DNA of 64,000 nucleotides from Streptomyces bluensis (GCF_014650715.1 NZ_BMVM01000017.1:95509-159508); one strand, 5' to 3'; counted from the stretch's first letter, positions 8,672 to 17,461 are shown. Notes: a model not told the origin generated them from the sequence alone. Program-made: numbers and translations.

Positions 8672-10306
8672 ATGGGCATTCTTTCTCTCCTGCGGAACGC
8701 GTTCGGCCGCTCACGCAAGGGGCGCGACGCCGACGCGACAGCCTCTTCGCGGGAGCCCTCGCCCGAGACCACGCAGGCTCCTTCCACGGCAGCTGCTCCT
8801 GCACCGACGCCTTCTCCATCGGCTGCATCCACCGCTTCCACGGAGGCTGTCTCCACCTCTCCGAAGGCTGTCTCCACTGCCACGGAAGCCGTTTCGCAGG
8901 ACCGGGAGCCGAAGGTCCCGGCCCCGTCTCCCAAGTCCGAGCAGAGCCCGTCTGCGGCGGACGACCTGGTCTCGGCGGCCTTCGACAACGTGACGGTGCC
9001 GAAGCCGAGGCCGGAGGAGCCGAAGCCCGCGGCGCCGACGGCCGAGCCCGAGGCCACCGCCGCGCCCGAGCCCGAGCCCGTCGCCGTGACGGAGCCCGCC
9101 CCGAAGCCGGAGAAGGCCCCCGAGCGGGAGCCTGAGCCCGAGCCGGAGCCGGAGGCGGAGGTGGCCGCGGAGCCGAAGCCCGAGGCGCCTGCCGCCGAGC
9201 CGGAGCCCACGACACCGGCGCCCGAGCCCGAGCCCACCGCCGTGACGGAGCCCGAGCCCACCGCTGAGCCGGCCCCCGTGGCCGCCGCAACCCCGGAACC
9301 CGCCGTTGAGCCGGAGCCGAAGCCGGAGGAGAAGGCCGAGGCCAAGCCGGAGCCGGAGCCCGAGCCCGTGGCCACCGAGACCCCGGAGCCGGCCACAGTC
9401 GCCGTAGAGCCGACAGAGCAGACCACGCCGACCGAATCAACCGAGTCCACCGAATCAACCGAGTCGGCCGAATCAACGGAGCCGACCCAGCCCACCGAAC
9501 AGCCGACCGAACCCGCAGCCGCCGACGGCGACCAGGCCCCACAGGGGCCACCCGCAGCCGACGACGAAGGCAGCACGGGTGGTGCGGGTGGGAACGACAA
9601 CCCGGCCGAAGGCGAAGCCGAGGCCGAGAACACCCCCGAGCCCGCCGCAGCGAACCCCGCAGCGCGCATCCGCACCAAGGCCCCCACCCTCACCACCGCC
9701 TACAAGGCCGCCGCGGCCACCCTCAAGAAGCAGAACCTCACCGGCACCCGCGCCAAGGTCTACCTCGTCCTCGACCGCTCCGCCTCCATGCGCCCGTACT
9801 ACAAGGACGGCTCCGCCCAGGCCCTCGGCGAGCAGGCCCTCGCCCTCGCCGCCAACCTCGACCCCGACGCCACGGTCCACGTCGTCTTCTTCTCCACGGA
9901 ACTCGACGGCACCGGCGAGCTCACCCTCGACGAGCACGAGAACAAGATCGACGACCTCCACGCGGGCCTCGGCCGCATGGGCCGTACCAGCTACCACGTG
10001 GCCGTCGAGGAGATCGTCGCCCACTACGAGAGGTCCGGCACCGAGAACCCCGCGCTCGTGATCTTCCAGACGGACGGCGCCCCGGACGCGAAGACCCCCG
10101 CCACCCAGGCCCTCACCAACGCGGCGAAGAACCACCCCGCCGTCTTCTTCTCCTTCGTCGCCTTCGGTGACCCGGAGAACAAGGCCTTCGACTACCTCCG
10201 CAAGCTCAAGACGGACAACACGGCCCACTTCCTGGCCGGCGAGACCCCGCGCGAGCTGACCGACAAGGAACTCTACGAAGGCGTACTGGCGAACTGGCGC
10301 CCGTAG
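8672..10306 (+). CDS. vWA-domain protein with long Pro/Glu/Ala tract
   Basis: 544 residues in three parts. Residues 1-15 (MGILSLLRNAFGRSR) form a short amphipathic basic helix; residues 16-330 are low-complexity Pro/Glu/Ala/Thr/Lys with runs of PEPEP and of TEST repeats; residues 335-544 are a von Willebrand A-type domain. The MIDAS motif DRSAS is at 368-372, with the conserved Thr near 439 and QTDGA near 467. The vWA part resembles TerF/TerY-class tellurium-resistance-associated proteins, which suggests a metal-dependent scaffold in a stress complex, though no ter genes are nearby. The ATG is 9 nt after GAAGGG. A strong hairpin terminator follows the stop. Confidence 0.88.
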   Translation: MGILSLLRNAFGRSRKGRDADATASSREPSPETTQAPSTAAAPAPTPSPSAASTASTEAVSTSPKAVSTATEAVSQDREPKVPAPSPKSEQSPSAADDLVSAAFDNVTVPKPRPEEPKPAAPTAEPEATAAPEPEPVAVTEPAPKPEKAPEREPEPEPEPEAEVAAEPKPEAPAAEPEPTTPAPEPEPTAVTEPEPTAEPAPVAAATPEPAVEPEPKPEEKAEAKPEPEPEPVATETPEPATVAVEPTEQTTPTESTESTESTESAESTEPTQPTEQPTEPAAADGDQAPQGPPAADDEGSTGGAGGNDNPAEGEAEAENTPEPAAANPAARIRTKAPTLTTAYKAAAATLKKQNLTGTRAKVYLVLDRSASMRPYYKDGSAQALGEQALALAANLDPDATVHVVFFSTELDGTGELTLDEHENKIDDLHAGLGRMGRTSYHVAVEEIVAHYERSGTENPALVIFQTDGAPDAKTPATQALTNAAKNHPAVFFSFVAFGDPENKAFDYLRKLKTDNTAHFLAGETPRELTDKELYEGVLANWRP

Positions 10307-10330
10307 CCCAAGACACCACGCAGCAGCCAT

Positions 10331-10362
10331 CGGGGGGCGGACGGGACAGTGTCCGCCCCCCG
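10331..10362 (+). terminator. Terminator after the vWA gene
   Basis: A 12-bp stem (10331-10342 with 10351-10362) and an 8-nt loop, 25 nt after the vWA stop and upstream of the metG promoter. Confidence 0.8.
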
Positions 10363-10371
10363 AAACGCGTG

Positions 10372-10408
10372 TGAGTCGATCTTCACGGGACCAGTAGGAT
10401 TTCGTCCA
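10372..10408 (+). promoter_or_regulatory. Likely metG promoter giving a leaderless transcript
   Basis: TGAGTC (10372-10377), a 17-bp spacer and TAGGAT (10395-10400). The -10 box ends 7 nt before the A of the metG ATG, so transcription should begin at the start codon. No ribosome site precedes the ATG, consistent with a leaderless mRNA. Confidence 0.5.
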
Positions 10409-12051
10409 TGGCGGCCACTGGATCCGAGAAGCAGGGTGGAAAGGCGTTCTACGTCACCACCCCCATTTATTACGTCAACGACGCTCCTCACCTGGGCCAC
10501 GCCTACACGACCGTCGCAGGCGACGTGCTCTCACGCTGGCACCGCCAGCGCGGCGAGAAGGTGTGGTACCTCACCGGCACGGACGAGCACGGTCAGAAGA
10601 TCATGCGCACCGCGCAAGCGAATGGGGTCTCCCCGCAGGACTGGTGCGACAAGCTCGTGGAGGAGGCCTGGAAGCCCCTCTGGGAGCACCTGGAGATCGC
10701 GAACGACGACTTCATCCGCACCACCCAGAAGCGGCACACGGACCGTGTGCAGGAGTTCGTCCAGGACCTGTACGACAAGGGCGAGATCTACCAAGGCGGC
10801 TACGAGGGCCCTTACTGCGTCGGCTGCGAGGAGTACAAGCTCCCCGGCGAGTTGCTCGACGGCGAGGGCGAGTACGCGGGCCAGAAGGTCTGCCCTGTCC
10901 ACAAGAAGCCGGTGGAGATCCTCAAGGAGGAGAACTACTTCTTCAAGCTGAGCGAGTACGGCGACAAGCTGCTCGCTCACTACGAGGCCAACCCGGACTT
11001 CATCCAGCCCGAGTCCGCGCGCAACGAGGTCGTGAACTTCGTGCGCCAGGGCCTGCAGGACCTGTCGATCTCCCGCTCGACATTCGACTGGGGCATCCCG
11101 ATCCCGTGGGACCGCAAGCACGTGATCTACGTCTGGGTCGACGCGCTGCTCAATTACGCCACGGCGGTCGGCTACAACGAGAACCCGGCGAAGTTCGAGT
11201 CGACCTTCCCGGCCGACGTCCATCTGGTCGGCAAGGACATCCTCCGCTTCCACGCGGTCATCTGGCCCGCGATGCTGATGGCGAACGGCCTGCCACTGCC
11301 CGGCAAGATCGCCGCCAACGGCTGGCTGATGGTCGGCGGTGAGAAGATGAGCAAGTCGAACCTGACGGGCATCAAGCCGCAGGACCTGACCTCGCACTTC
11401 GGCGTGGACGCGTACCGCTGGTACTTCCTGCGCGCGATCGCCTTCGGTCAGGACGGCTCCTTCTCCTGGGAGGACTTCTCGGCCCGCTACACGAGCGAAC
11501 TCGCCAACGACTACGGCAACCTCGCCTCGCGTGTGGCGGCGATGGTCGGCAAGTACTTCGGCGGCACGCTCCCGGCGTCGACGGATGACGGCGCAGCAGA
11601 GAAAGCCATCCACGACGGCCTCGCCAGGGCCGCTGCGGAGGCCGACCGCAAGATCGGTGACGAGCTGCACTTCCAGGGCGGCATCCTGGCCGTCTTCGAG
11701 TTCATCAAGCAGGTCAACGGCTACATCACGGAACAGGAGCCCTGGAAGGTCGCCAAGACCGCATTTGATCAGGCTGCTGACGCAGCGGACTCCGAGGTGG
11801 GCAAGGCCCGCCTGGCGACCATCCTCTACACCGCCGCGGAGTCCCTCCGTGCGGTGGCGGTCCTGCTCAACCCGATCATGCCGGAGACCTCCCAGAAGCT
11901 CTGGGACTCCCTCGGCGCCGAGGCCTCCCTCGGTGCCCTCGCGGACCAGCAGGTCCAGGAAGCCGGCGCGTGGGGCAGGCTCCCGGCCGGTACGACGGTC
12001 ACGAAGGGCGCGATCCTCTTCCCGCGCCTGGAGGAGAAGCCGAACGCGTAG
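10408..12051 (+). CDS. metG: Methionyl-tRNA synthetase
   Basis: 547 residues, class I synthetase that charges tRNA-Met with methionine in the cytoplasm. The HIGH motif appears as HLGH (28-31), KMSKS at 313-317, and a zinc knuckle with Cys137, Cys140, Cys162 and a His at 165 sits in the connective-peptide region. The anticodon-binding helix bundle fills residues 370-520. There is no C-terminal Trbp111-like dimerisation domain, which is common for shorter bacterial MetRS. It is monocistronic: a terminator precedes the promoter and a 15-bp hairpin follows the stop. The upstream promoter suggests leaderless translation from this ATG. Confidence 0.97.
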   Translation: MAATGSEKQGGKAFYVTTPIYYVNDAPHLGHAYTTVAGDVLSRWHRQRGEKVWYLTGTDEHGQKIMRTAQANGVSPQDWCDKLVEEAWKPLWEHLEIANDDFIRTTQKRHTDRVQEFVQDLYDKGEIYQGGYEGPYCVGCEEYKLPGELLDGEGEYAGQKVCPVHKKPVEILKEENYFFKLSEYGDKLLAHYEANPDFIQPESARNEVVNFVRQGLQDLSISRSTFDWGIPIPWDRKHVIYVWVDALLNYATAVGYNENPAKFESTFPADVHLVGKDILRFHAVIWPAMLMANGLPLPGKIAANGWLMVGGEKMSKSNLTGIKPQDLTSHFGVDAYRWYFLRAIAFGQDGSFSWEDFSARYTSELANDYGNLASRVAAMVGKYFGGTLPASTDDGAAEKAIHDGLARAAAEADRKIGDELHFQGGILAVFEFIKQVNGYITEQEPWKVAKTAFDQAADAADSEVGKARLATILYTAAESLRAVAVLLNPIMPETSQKLWDSLGAEASLGALADQQVQEAGAWGRLPAGTTVTKGAILFPRLEEKPNA

Positions 12052-12063
12052 TACACGCACCAT

Positions 12064-12104
12064 GAGCAGAGGGCCTGGGACGATATGTTCCAGGCCCTCT
12101 GCTC
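12064..12104 (+). terminator. metG terminator
   Basis: A perfect 15-bp stem (12064-12078 with 12090-12104) and an 11-nt AT-richer loop, starting 13 nt after the metG stop. Confidence 0.85.
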
Positions 12105-12140
12105 GCAACCTCGCACGCCCCCGCGCGCGTCCCCCGATAC

Positions 12141-12506
12141 ATGGCACTGTTCGGAAACGCGCACACCGTCAACCCCGGCAAGGCCCAGCAGGACTACGAG
12201 CGTCTGCTGGGTCACGGGGAGCAGATCCACGCCGCGTACCTGCTCATCCGCGACACCATCCTGTTCACCGACCGGCGCCTGATCCTGGTCGACAAGCAGG
12301 GGCTCACCGGCAAGAAGGTGGAGTACCACTCGGTCCCCTACCGCAGCATCACGCACTTCTCGGTCGAGACGGCCGGCCACTTCGACCTCGACGCCGAGCT
12401 CAAGATCTGGCTCTCCGGCACCCACGAGCCGATCGAGAAGACCTTCACCAAGGGCGTGGACATCTACGAGGTCCAGGCGATCCTCACCCAGTTCGTGGCG
12501 AGGTAG
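12141..12506 (+). CDS. Bacterial PH-domain protein (bPH_1/YvbH-like)
   Basis: 121 residues forming one compact beta-rich domain. The pattern LIRDTILFTDRRLILVDKQG, then KVEYHSVPYRSITHFSVETAG and a terminal helix VDIYEVQAILTQFV is typical of the bacterial pleckstrin-homology family. No signal peptide or membrane segment; the family is thought to bind proteins or membranes but has no defined substrate. No ribosome site is visible before the ATG. It is alone between the metG terminator and a convergent kinase gene. Confidence 0.85.
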   Translation: MALFGNAHTVNPGKAQQDYERLLGHGEQIHAAYLLIRDTILFTDRRLILVDKQGLTGKKVEYHSVPYRSITHFSVETAGHFDLDAELKIWLSGTHEPIEKTFTKGVDIYEVQAILTQFVAR

Positions 12507-12556
12507 CCCCCACCCGGTCGACCATGGGCCGCACCGTCAGGCGCGGCCCGGTCTCC

Positions 12557-14683
12557 TCAAGCCGAGGGCGGGGCGACCGCGAAAATGGACCCCGTGCTGG
12601 AGCCCGCATACGCCACGCCGTTCAGTACCACGGGTTCAGGGCGTTCGTTGGTGAGGCTCGCGATGCTCGTGTTCGGATCGCGCCGCGCCGCGCTCAACCA
12701 CACCGTCTTGCCCGTTGTGGCGTCGACACAGATGATCCGTCCATCGCCGGCCAGGCTGTACAGACGACCACCGGCGAGCACGGGCCGGGCGGGGGACTCT
12801 GCCTCCGTCTCCAGGATCCAGTTCCGGCGGCCCGTCCGCAGGTCGTACGACGCGAGCGTGCCATCCGGCCGGCTGAGATAGACCGCGCTGCCCTGCGCGC
12901 GGGCAGTGCCGACAGGCGCACCCCGGAGGGGGAGACGTTTCACGCTTCCGTCCTTGCGGGTGACGCGGGTGATGCTCTTGCCGTCCAGGAGGAAGGACAC
13001 CGTGTCGCCGTCGGCCGCGATCGGCGAGCCAGGGTCCTCATCGAAGGTGGCGAGAGCCTTCGCCGTCCGCAACGTGTCGGCGTCGAGGACGGCGACGGAC
13101 GTGATGAAGCCCCCGTCCGCCCCGTACTTCAACAGGTGCAGCACGCCGTTTCCGCCGTCAAAGACCTCGACATACTCGCCGGCGGGAAACGTCCTGGACG
13201 CGACCAGCTTTCCCGTCCGTGCGTCCCTGCGGTCGATCCGGGTCCCGTCCACATGCGGGTGAACCATGGTGACCGCGGACTTCTGCACGAGGGAAGACGG
13301 AGTCCCCGACGACTCGGCCGACCACAGCCGGTCACCGGTCTTCACGTCGAAGCCCACGAGCTGCTCCCGGTCCGGGTCCTCGACCAGGGCAGTCTCTCCT
13401 GCGAACCCCACGAGTGACCCACGCCGCAAGTTCTCGTCGTACCGCTCGCTCCATATGACCCGTCCAGAGGCCGCGTCGATCCGCTCGACCACACCACCGT
13501 CTTCCGTGCACACAAGAATGTCTCCGGTACCGGCGCAGCCGGGAAGGTCATCCCAGCTACGCCCCACGGTGGTGGTGGCCGGCTTCTTTTCCCACAATGC
13601 CCACCCCTGCGGCCGCATGGCCGCCACCTTTTCGATGGCGGGTGCAGTCCGTGTCGGCGAGGCGCCGGCCGAGGGTGAGGAGGAGCCCTTGGCGTCGCCA
13701 CGGTCTCCTCCCGCGTCGTCCGCCTGCATCATCGGCACCGCCACTGCAACCACGACCGTGGTCACGGCGGTCAGCACGTAGGCGAGCGTCCGGGGCCGCA
13801 GCCGGGGACCGTTCGTGACACCTTCGGGTGCCGTCGTCCCCGTCGATTTCTCCGGTCCTGCCTCCACTGCGCCTTTCTCCCGGAGCAGAGCAAGCAGTTC
13901 GGCGGGGGAGGGGCGACCGGTGGGATCCTTGAGCAGGCACTTCTCGACGACGGAACGCAGGGCCGATGGGACTCCGGCGAGGTCTGGATCGTCGTGCACG
14001 ATCTTCATCGCGACCGCGATGGGCGGGGCGTCCGGGTCACCGTCGAAGGGCCCCCGGCCCGTCGCCGCATGCACAAGGACTCCACCCAGCGCGAACACGT
14101 CGGCCGCCGGCCCGACTTCACGCGGCGTGTTCAGCTGTTCCGGGGCCATGAAGGAGACGGTGCCGAGGACTTTGCCGGTCCGCGTCAGGGGTTCGGCCTT
14201 CAGCACCCGGGCAATGCCGAAGTCGATGACCCGGGGGCCGTCCTCGGTCAGCAGCACATTGCTCGGCTTCAGGTCGCGGTGCACCAGGCCGGCCCGGTGG
14301 ATGTCGCGCAGAGCCTCGGCAAGTCCGCGACCGAGCTGCCACACGGCGTCCTCGTCGAACGCGCCGGTCTCGCGGACGCGTTCCGAAAGCGTCGGGGCGT
14401 CAAAGTACTGCGTCGCCATCCACGGGGGCTCGCCATCGGGATCGGCGCCGACGACCGAGGCGGTGAATGCCCCGCTGACCTGTCGCGCGGCATCGATCTC
14501 AAGCCGAAAGCGAGCGCGATAGTCGGTGTCGTCCGCGAACTCCCCTCGGATGATCTTCAGGGCGACCTTTCGGCCCGACGGCGACACGGCCAGATGGACG
14601 ACCCCCATGCCGCCTGCTCCGATGCGACGTTCGATGCGGTACTCCCCGACATACGGCGGCGTGTACTCGTCCTGCCAGCTCAA
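12557..14683 (-). CDS. Transmembrane Ser/Thr kinase with PQQ-type propeller sensor
   Basis: 708 residues. Residues 14-270 are a Hanks-type kinase: Gly loop GAGGMG (22-27), ATP-anchoring Lys43, catalytic HRD (135-137), DFG (154-156) and the APE region MAPEQL. A single membrane segment lies near residues 300-320 (LAYVLTAVTTVVVAVAVP). After an Ala/Ser/Thr linker the extracytoplasmic part (about 355-708) is a PQQ-like beta-propeller with repeated GDRLW, GRVIW, GKTVW-type blades. Such kinases are thought to sense an external ligand through the propeller and phosphorylate regulators inside. The ATG lies 6 nt after GGAGGGGG. It is convergent with the PH-domain gene. Confidence 0.95.
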   Translation of the reverse strand: MSWQDEYTPPYVGEYRIERRIGAGGMGVVHLAVSPSGRKVALKIIRGEFADDTDYRARFRLEIDAARQVSGAFTASVVGADPDGEPPWMATQYFDAPTLSERVRETGAFDEDAVWQLGRGLAEALRDIHRAGLVHRDLKPSNVLLTEDGPRVIDFGIARVLKAEPLTRTGKVLGTVSFMAPEQLNTPREVGPAADVFALGGVLVHAATGRGPFDGDPDAPPIAVAMKIVHDDPDLAGVPSALRSVVEKCLLKDPTGRPSPAELLALLREKGAVEAGPEKSTGTTAPEGVTNGPRLRPRTLAYVLTAVTTVVVAVAVPMMQADDAGGDRGDAKGSSSPSAGASPTRTAPAIEKVAAMRPQGWALWEKKPATTTVGRSWDDLPGCAGTGDILVCTEDGGVVERIDAASGRVIWSERYDENLRRGSLVGFAGETALVEDPDREQLVGFDVKTGDRLWSAESSGTPSSLVQKSAVTMVHPHVDGTRIDRRDARTGKLVASRTFPAGEYVEVFDGGNGVLHLLKYGADGGFITSVAVLDADTLRTAKALATFDEDPGSPIAADGDTVSFLLDGKSITRVTRKDGSVKRLPLRGAPVGTARAQGSAVYLSRPDGTLASYDLRTGRRNWILETEAESPARPVLAGGRLYSLAGDGRIICVDATTGKTVWLSAARRDPNTSIASLTNERPEPVVLNGVAYAGSSTGSIFAVAPPSA

Positions 14684-14835
14684 GGGCCCCCTCCTGCGAC
14701 TCCGTGGTGATCAAACCTTCCCCACGCACCGAGGGTGGGAACAACCAACGGTCCCGGCTCCCGCGGACTGCACGGACGCTAGCGCATTCTGTGCCGCCGT
14801 CGGGCGCAGTGCGATCGCCTGCCTGAAGCACCAGC

Positions 14836-15318
14836 TCATTCGTCTCCCTGGCGTCCGTTCACAGGCGTCAGCACCCGCGTACTCGTCTGCTGATAGATCA
14901 CCGAGCTGCGGAAACTCACCACCTCCCGACGCGCGCTGACCCGGTCCATGAGGAACGCGTGCAGTTGCTCGATGTCCGGCACGGCCACGTGGACGACCAC
15001 GTCGTCGTCGCCGGAGACCACGAAGACGGAGACGACCTCGGGCAGTTGGGCCAGATACGCCTCGAAGCCGGAGATCACCTCCCGGCTCAGCGGACGCAGG
15101 CGCGCGAACACCAGTGCCTGGAGGGACAGGCCCAGCATGCGCGGCTGCACGGCCGCGTGGTACCCGGTGATCACACCGCGAGCCCGCAGCGCCCGGACCC
15201 GTTCCAGGCAGGTGGAGGGCGCGATACCGACCAGGCGGGCCAACTCCCGGTTGGTGAGCCGTCCATCGCGCTGGAGATGGCTGAGGATCGCCGAATCAAT
15301 GTCGTCCATGGCCGTCAT
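14836..15318 (-). CDS. Lrp/AsnC-family transcriptional regulator
   Basis: 160 residues. An AsnC-type helix-turn-helix is at residues 5-60 (DIDSAILSHLQRDGRLTNRELARLVGIAPSTCLERVRALR), followed by the RAM/ActD ligand-binding domain. These regulators form octamers and respond to amino acids. Two in-frame ATGs compete (15318 and 15309) and neither has a clear ribosome site. The gene is divergent from a methyltransferase with a palindrome between them, so it probably regulates itself and that enzyme. Confidence 0.93.
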   Translation of the reverse strand: MTAMDDIDSAILSHLQRDGRLTNRELARLVGIAPSTCLERVRALRARGVITGYHAAVQPRMLGLSLQALVFARLRPLSREVISGFEAYLAQLPEVVSVFVVSGDDDVVVHVAVPDIEQLHAFLMDRVSARREVVSFRSSVIYQQTSTRVLTPVNGRQGDE

Positions 15319-15328
15319 TCTCGGCGGT

Positions 15329-15344
15329 GAACCGAATTTGGTTC
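15329..15344. promoter_or_regulatory. Palindrome between Lrp gene and methyltransferase
   Basis: GAACC-GAATTT-GGTTC, with an overlapping CCGAA-TTTGG-TTCGG dyad, lies 10 nt upstream of the Lrp start and 75 nt upstream of the methyltransferase. It is a plausible Lrp operator. Confidence 0.45.
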
Positions 15345-15419
15345 GGCTCTTCCCCCATACTCCCGTATCCGACCCTAGATTTCCTGCCATCCACTGGATG
15401 CGAAGGGACCCCCACCTCG

Positions 15420-16235
15420 ATGACGCCCACCACGCCCACGGCACCCACCACACCCGCCGCCGCCGAGCACTACGACGGCTTCCTCGCGGAGCACTACACC
15501 TGGATGCTGGGCGGCGACCTCGGTGCGCTGGCCGCCGCCCAGCGCGCGCAGTTGGCGGACTGGGGTGTGGTGCCCGTGGTCCCGGGCCCGGCCGACGGTT
15601 CGCTGGCGGTGGACCTGGGCTGCGGCCCCGGCCATACGAGCCTGGCCCTGGCCGAGTCGGGCGTCGACCTGGTCCTCGCGGTCGACCTGAGCCAGTCGCT
15701 GCTGGACGAACTGTCGGCGCACGCCGCCGACGTACCGGCGATCCGGCCCGTACGGTCCGATCTGCGCACCGCCCTGCGGGAACTGGTCCGCCCCGGCTCG
15801 GCGGACGCGGTCGTCTGCCTGGGCGACACGCTCACCCACCTCCCGACCAGGGGGGATGTGGCCGCCCTGCTGAACGACATCGCCGGCGCGCTCGCCCCCG
15901 ACGGAACGGCCGTCCTCTCCTACCGCGACCTGACCGTCCCGCTCACCGGCACCGACCGCTTCCTGCCGGTCCGCTCCGCGCAGGACCGGATCATGACCTG
16001 CTTCCTGGAGTACCCGGAGGACTACGACGACTACACGGTCGTCGTGCACGACCTGATCCACACCCGTTCCGCCCCCGAGGGCGCCTGGACCCTGCACGCC
16101 CGCAGCTACCGCAAGCTGCGGCTCGCCCACGCCTGGGTGCTGGAGCAGTGTCGTACGGCCGGGCTGCGGGTGGTACGGGAGGAGAACGGTGCCGGAGGCG
16201 GCATGCGGACGGTGATCCTCCGACGTGCCGCGTGA
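15420..16235 (+). CDS. SAM-dependent methyltransferase
   Basis: 271 residues, class I methyltransferase. Motif I is VDLGCGPGHTSLAL, then the acidic strand end LAVDLS, and a post-motif region DAVVCLGDTLTHL. The first 15 residues are Thr/Pro-rich and disordered. The C-terminal half (DYDDYTVVVHDLIHTRSAPEGAW, then HARSYRKLRL) resembles small-molecule methyltransferases, but the acceptor is not evident. The ATG is the first in-frame ATG after the promoter; GAAGGG is 13 nt away, longer than ideal. It is divergent from an Lrp regulator that may control it. Confidence 0.85.
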   Translation: MTPTTPTAPTTPAAAEHYDGFLAEHYTWMLGGDLGALAAAQRAQLADWGVVPVVPGPADGSLAVDLGCGPGHTSLALAESGVDLVLAVDLSQSLLDELSAHAADVPAIRPVRSDLRTALRELVRPGSADAVVCLGDTLTHLPTRGDVAALLNDIAGALAPDGTAVLSYRDLTVPLTGTDRFLPVRSAQDRIMTCFLEYPEDYDDYTVVVHDLIHTRSAPEGAWTLHARSYRKLRLAHAWVLEQCRTAGLRVVREENGAGGGMRTVILRRAA

Positions 16236-16302
16236 CGCCACCGCGTCGCCGCACCACCCCGCGATAATCAGGGCATGGCCACTCCCCCACCCGAGCCGCC
16301 AC

Positions 16303-16986
16303 GTGAACGAAACTGACACCGGGCGGCGCCTCCCGCTCGACGTACTCGCGATCGGCGCCCCCTACGCCCTGGCCCTCTCCGGCGACCATGCGGTGCAGGC
16401 GCACGGCCTGGTCGCGGGGCCCGCGCCGGGCGCCCTGGAGGTGGCGACCGAGAGCCCCGAGCCCATGGAGTCGATCGCGGCCGCGGTGCGGGCCGGCCTG
16501 GAGGAACGGGGCTGGCGCGTACGCCCCCGGGAAACGGACCCCCTCGCCAGCCGTCTGATCGTCACCGACCCCGCCACGGACGAGGACCACACGCTCGACA
16601 TCCTCAAGGAAACCCTCTGGCGCCCACCCGTCCCGACCGCCCTCGGCCCGGCCCTCTCCCTCGAAGACGTCATCGGCACGAAAGTCCGGGCCCTGACCGA
16701 CCGCGGCCTCGCCCGCGACCTCGTCGCCGTCCACGCCGCCGCGGACCGCTGGAGCTTCACCGAACTGGAGGAACTGGGCCGCCGCCACGCCCTCGACGCC
16801 TTCGACCTCACCGACCTCCAGTCCCGACTGGAGGGCATCGAGTGGGTCGCCGACAGGAACTTCACCCACTCCGGCCTCGACGAACAGGCCATCACGGCCC
16901 TCCGCCGGTGGGCCCAGTCCTGGGCCGACGACATCGCGGAACGCCTCCTGGAGGAGGAAGCGCTGGAGCCCCCACCCGACGAATGA
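16303..16986 (+). CDS. AbiEii/AbiGii-like nucleotidyltransferase (orphan)
   Basis: 227 residues from a GTG. The sequence matches the AbiEii/AbiGii toxin-type nucleotidyltransferase family as seen in actinobacteria: LALSGDHAVQAHGLV, then LDILKETLW, LEDVIGTKVRALTDRGLARDLVAVHAAA and an acidic C-terminus. Characterised AbiEii toxins add nucleotides to tRNA; no AbiEi-type antitoxin gene is adjacent, so it may not act as a toxin. The start is uncertain: an ATG at 16275 with a GATAAT box upstream opens a different frame that stops after 13 codons, and no ribosome site precedes the GTG. Confidence 0.75.
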   Translation: MNETDTGRRLPLDVLAIGAPYALALSGDHAVQAHGLVAGPAPGALEVATESPEPMESIAAAVRAGLEERGWRVRPRETDPLASRLIVTDPATDEDHTLDILKETLWRPPVPTALGPALSLEDVIGTKVRALTDRGLARDLVAVHAAADRWSFTELEELGRRHALDAFDLTDLQSRLEGIEWVADRNFTHSGLDEQAITALRRWAQSWADDIAERLLEEEALEPPPDE

Positions 16987-17027
16987 CCCCGCCCCCGCCC
17001 GGAGTGCCCCGTGCGGCTACCGGTCGC

Positions 17028-17219
17028 TCACGGGCGCGTCGACGTTCGGGTGCCCTGGATGTCCCGGAGGAGTGCGGCGAGGGCGGTGGGGGGTACGGGG
17101 AGTATTCGGGCGGGGTCGTCGCTTTCGCGGAGAAGCAACGTGACTTCGCCGTGGCCAAGTTCGACGCACTCGTTGCCGTCGGCACCACCGGAGAACGATG
17201 ACTTCTGCCACGGAGTCAC
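17028..17219 (-). CDS. DUF397 protein, copy 1
   Basis: 63 residues, GTG start. Signature MTPWQKSSFSGGADGNECVE, then ILLRESDDPARI and a terminal TALAALLRDIQG. DUF397 proteins are small partners encoded beside XRE/DUF5753 regulators in Streptomyces, as in the BldB/WhiJ-like systems. It is a tandem duplicate of the DUF397 gene at 17265-17459, and between the two lies a remnant of the XRE gene's 3' end. Confidence 0.9.
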   Translation of the reverse strand: MTPWQKSSFSGGADGNECVELGHGEVTLLLRESDDPARILPVPPTALAALLRDIQGTRTSTRP

Positions 17220-17220
17220 G

Positions 17221-17267
17221 TCACAGCTCCTTCGCCAAACGGTGGACGGCGAACTCCGGGTCGCTCA
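17221..17267 (-). pseudogene. Remnant of a duplicated XRE gene 3' end
   Basis: Reading the minus strand from the GTG at 17267 gives VSDPEFAVHRLAKEL and a stop, closely matching the end of the XRE protein (SREFIHRLLKEM and stop). It ends 1 nt before the GTG of DUF397 copy 1, just as the intact XRE gene ends 2 nt before copy 2. Confidence 0.7.
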
Positions 17268-17459
17268 CAGGCGGGTCGGCATGCGGGCGCCCTGGATGCC
17301 CCGGAGGAGTGCGGCGAGCGCGGTGGGGGTGACGGAGAGTATTCGGGTGCCGGAGTCGCTTTCGCGAAGGAGGATCAACTCGCCTTCATCCCAGCCGAGT
17401 TCTACGCATTCGTTTCCCGCCGCGCCACCGGAGTACGTGGACTTCTGCCACTGGATCAC
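17265..17459 (-). CDS. DUF397 protein, copy 2
   Basis: 64 residues, GTG start 2 nt after the XRE stop, so translation is probably coupled to the XRE gene. Signature MIQWQKSTYSGGAAGNECVE, then LILLRESDSGTRILSVTPTALAALL. It pairs with the XRE regulator immediately upstream; this is the standard Streptomyces arrangement, and this copy is presumably the cognate partner. Confidence 0.93.
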   Translation of the reverse strand: MIQWQKSTYSGGAAGNECVELGWDEGELILLRESDSGTRILSVTPTALAALLRGIQGARMPTRL

Positions 17460-17461
17460 GC

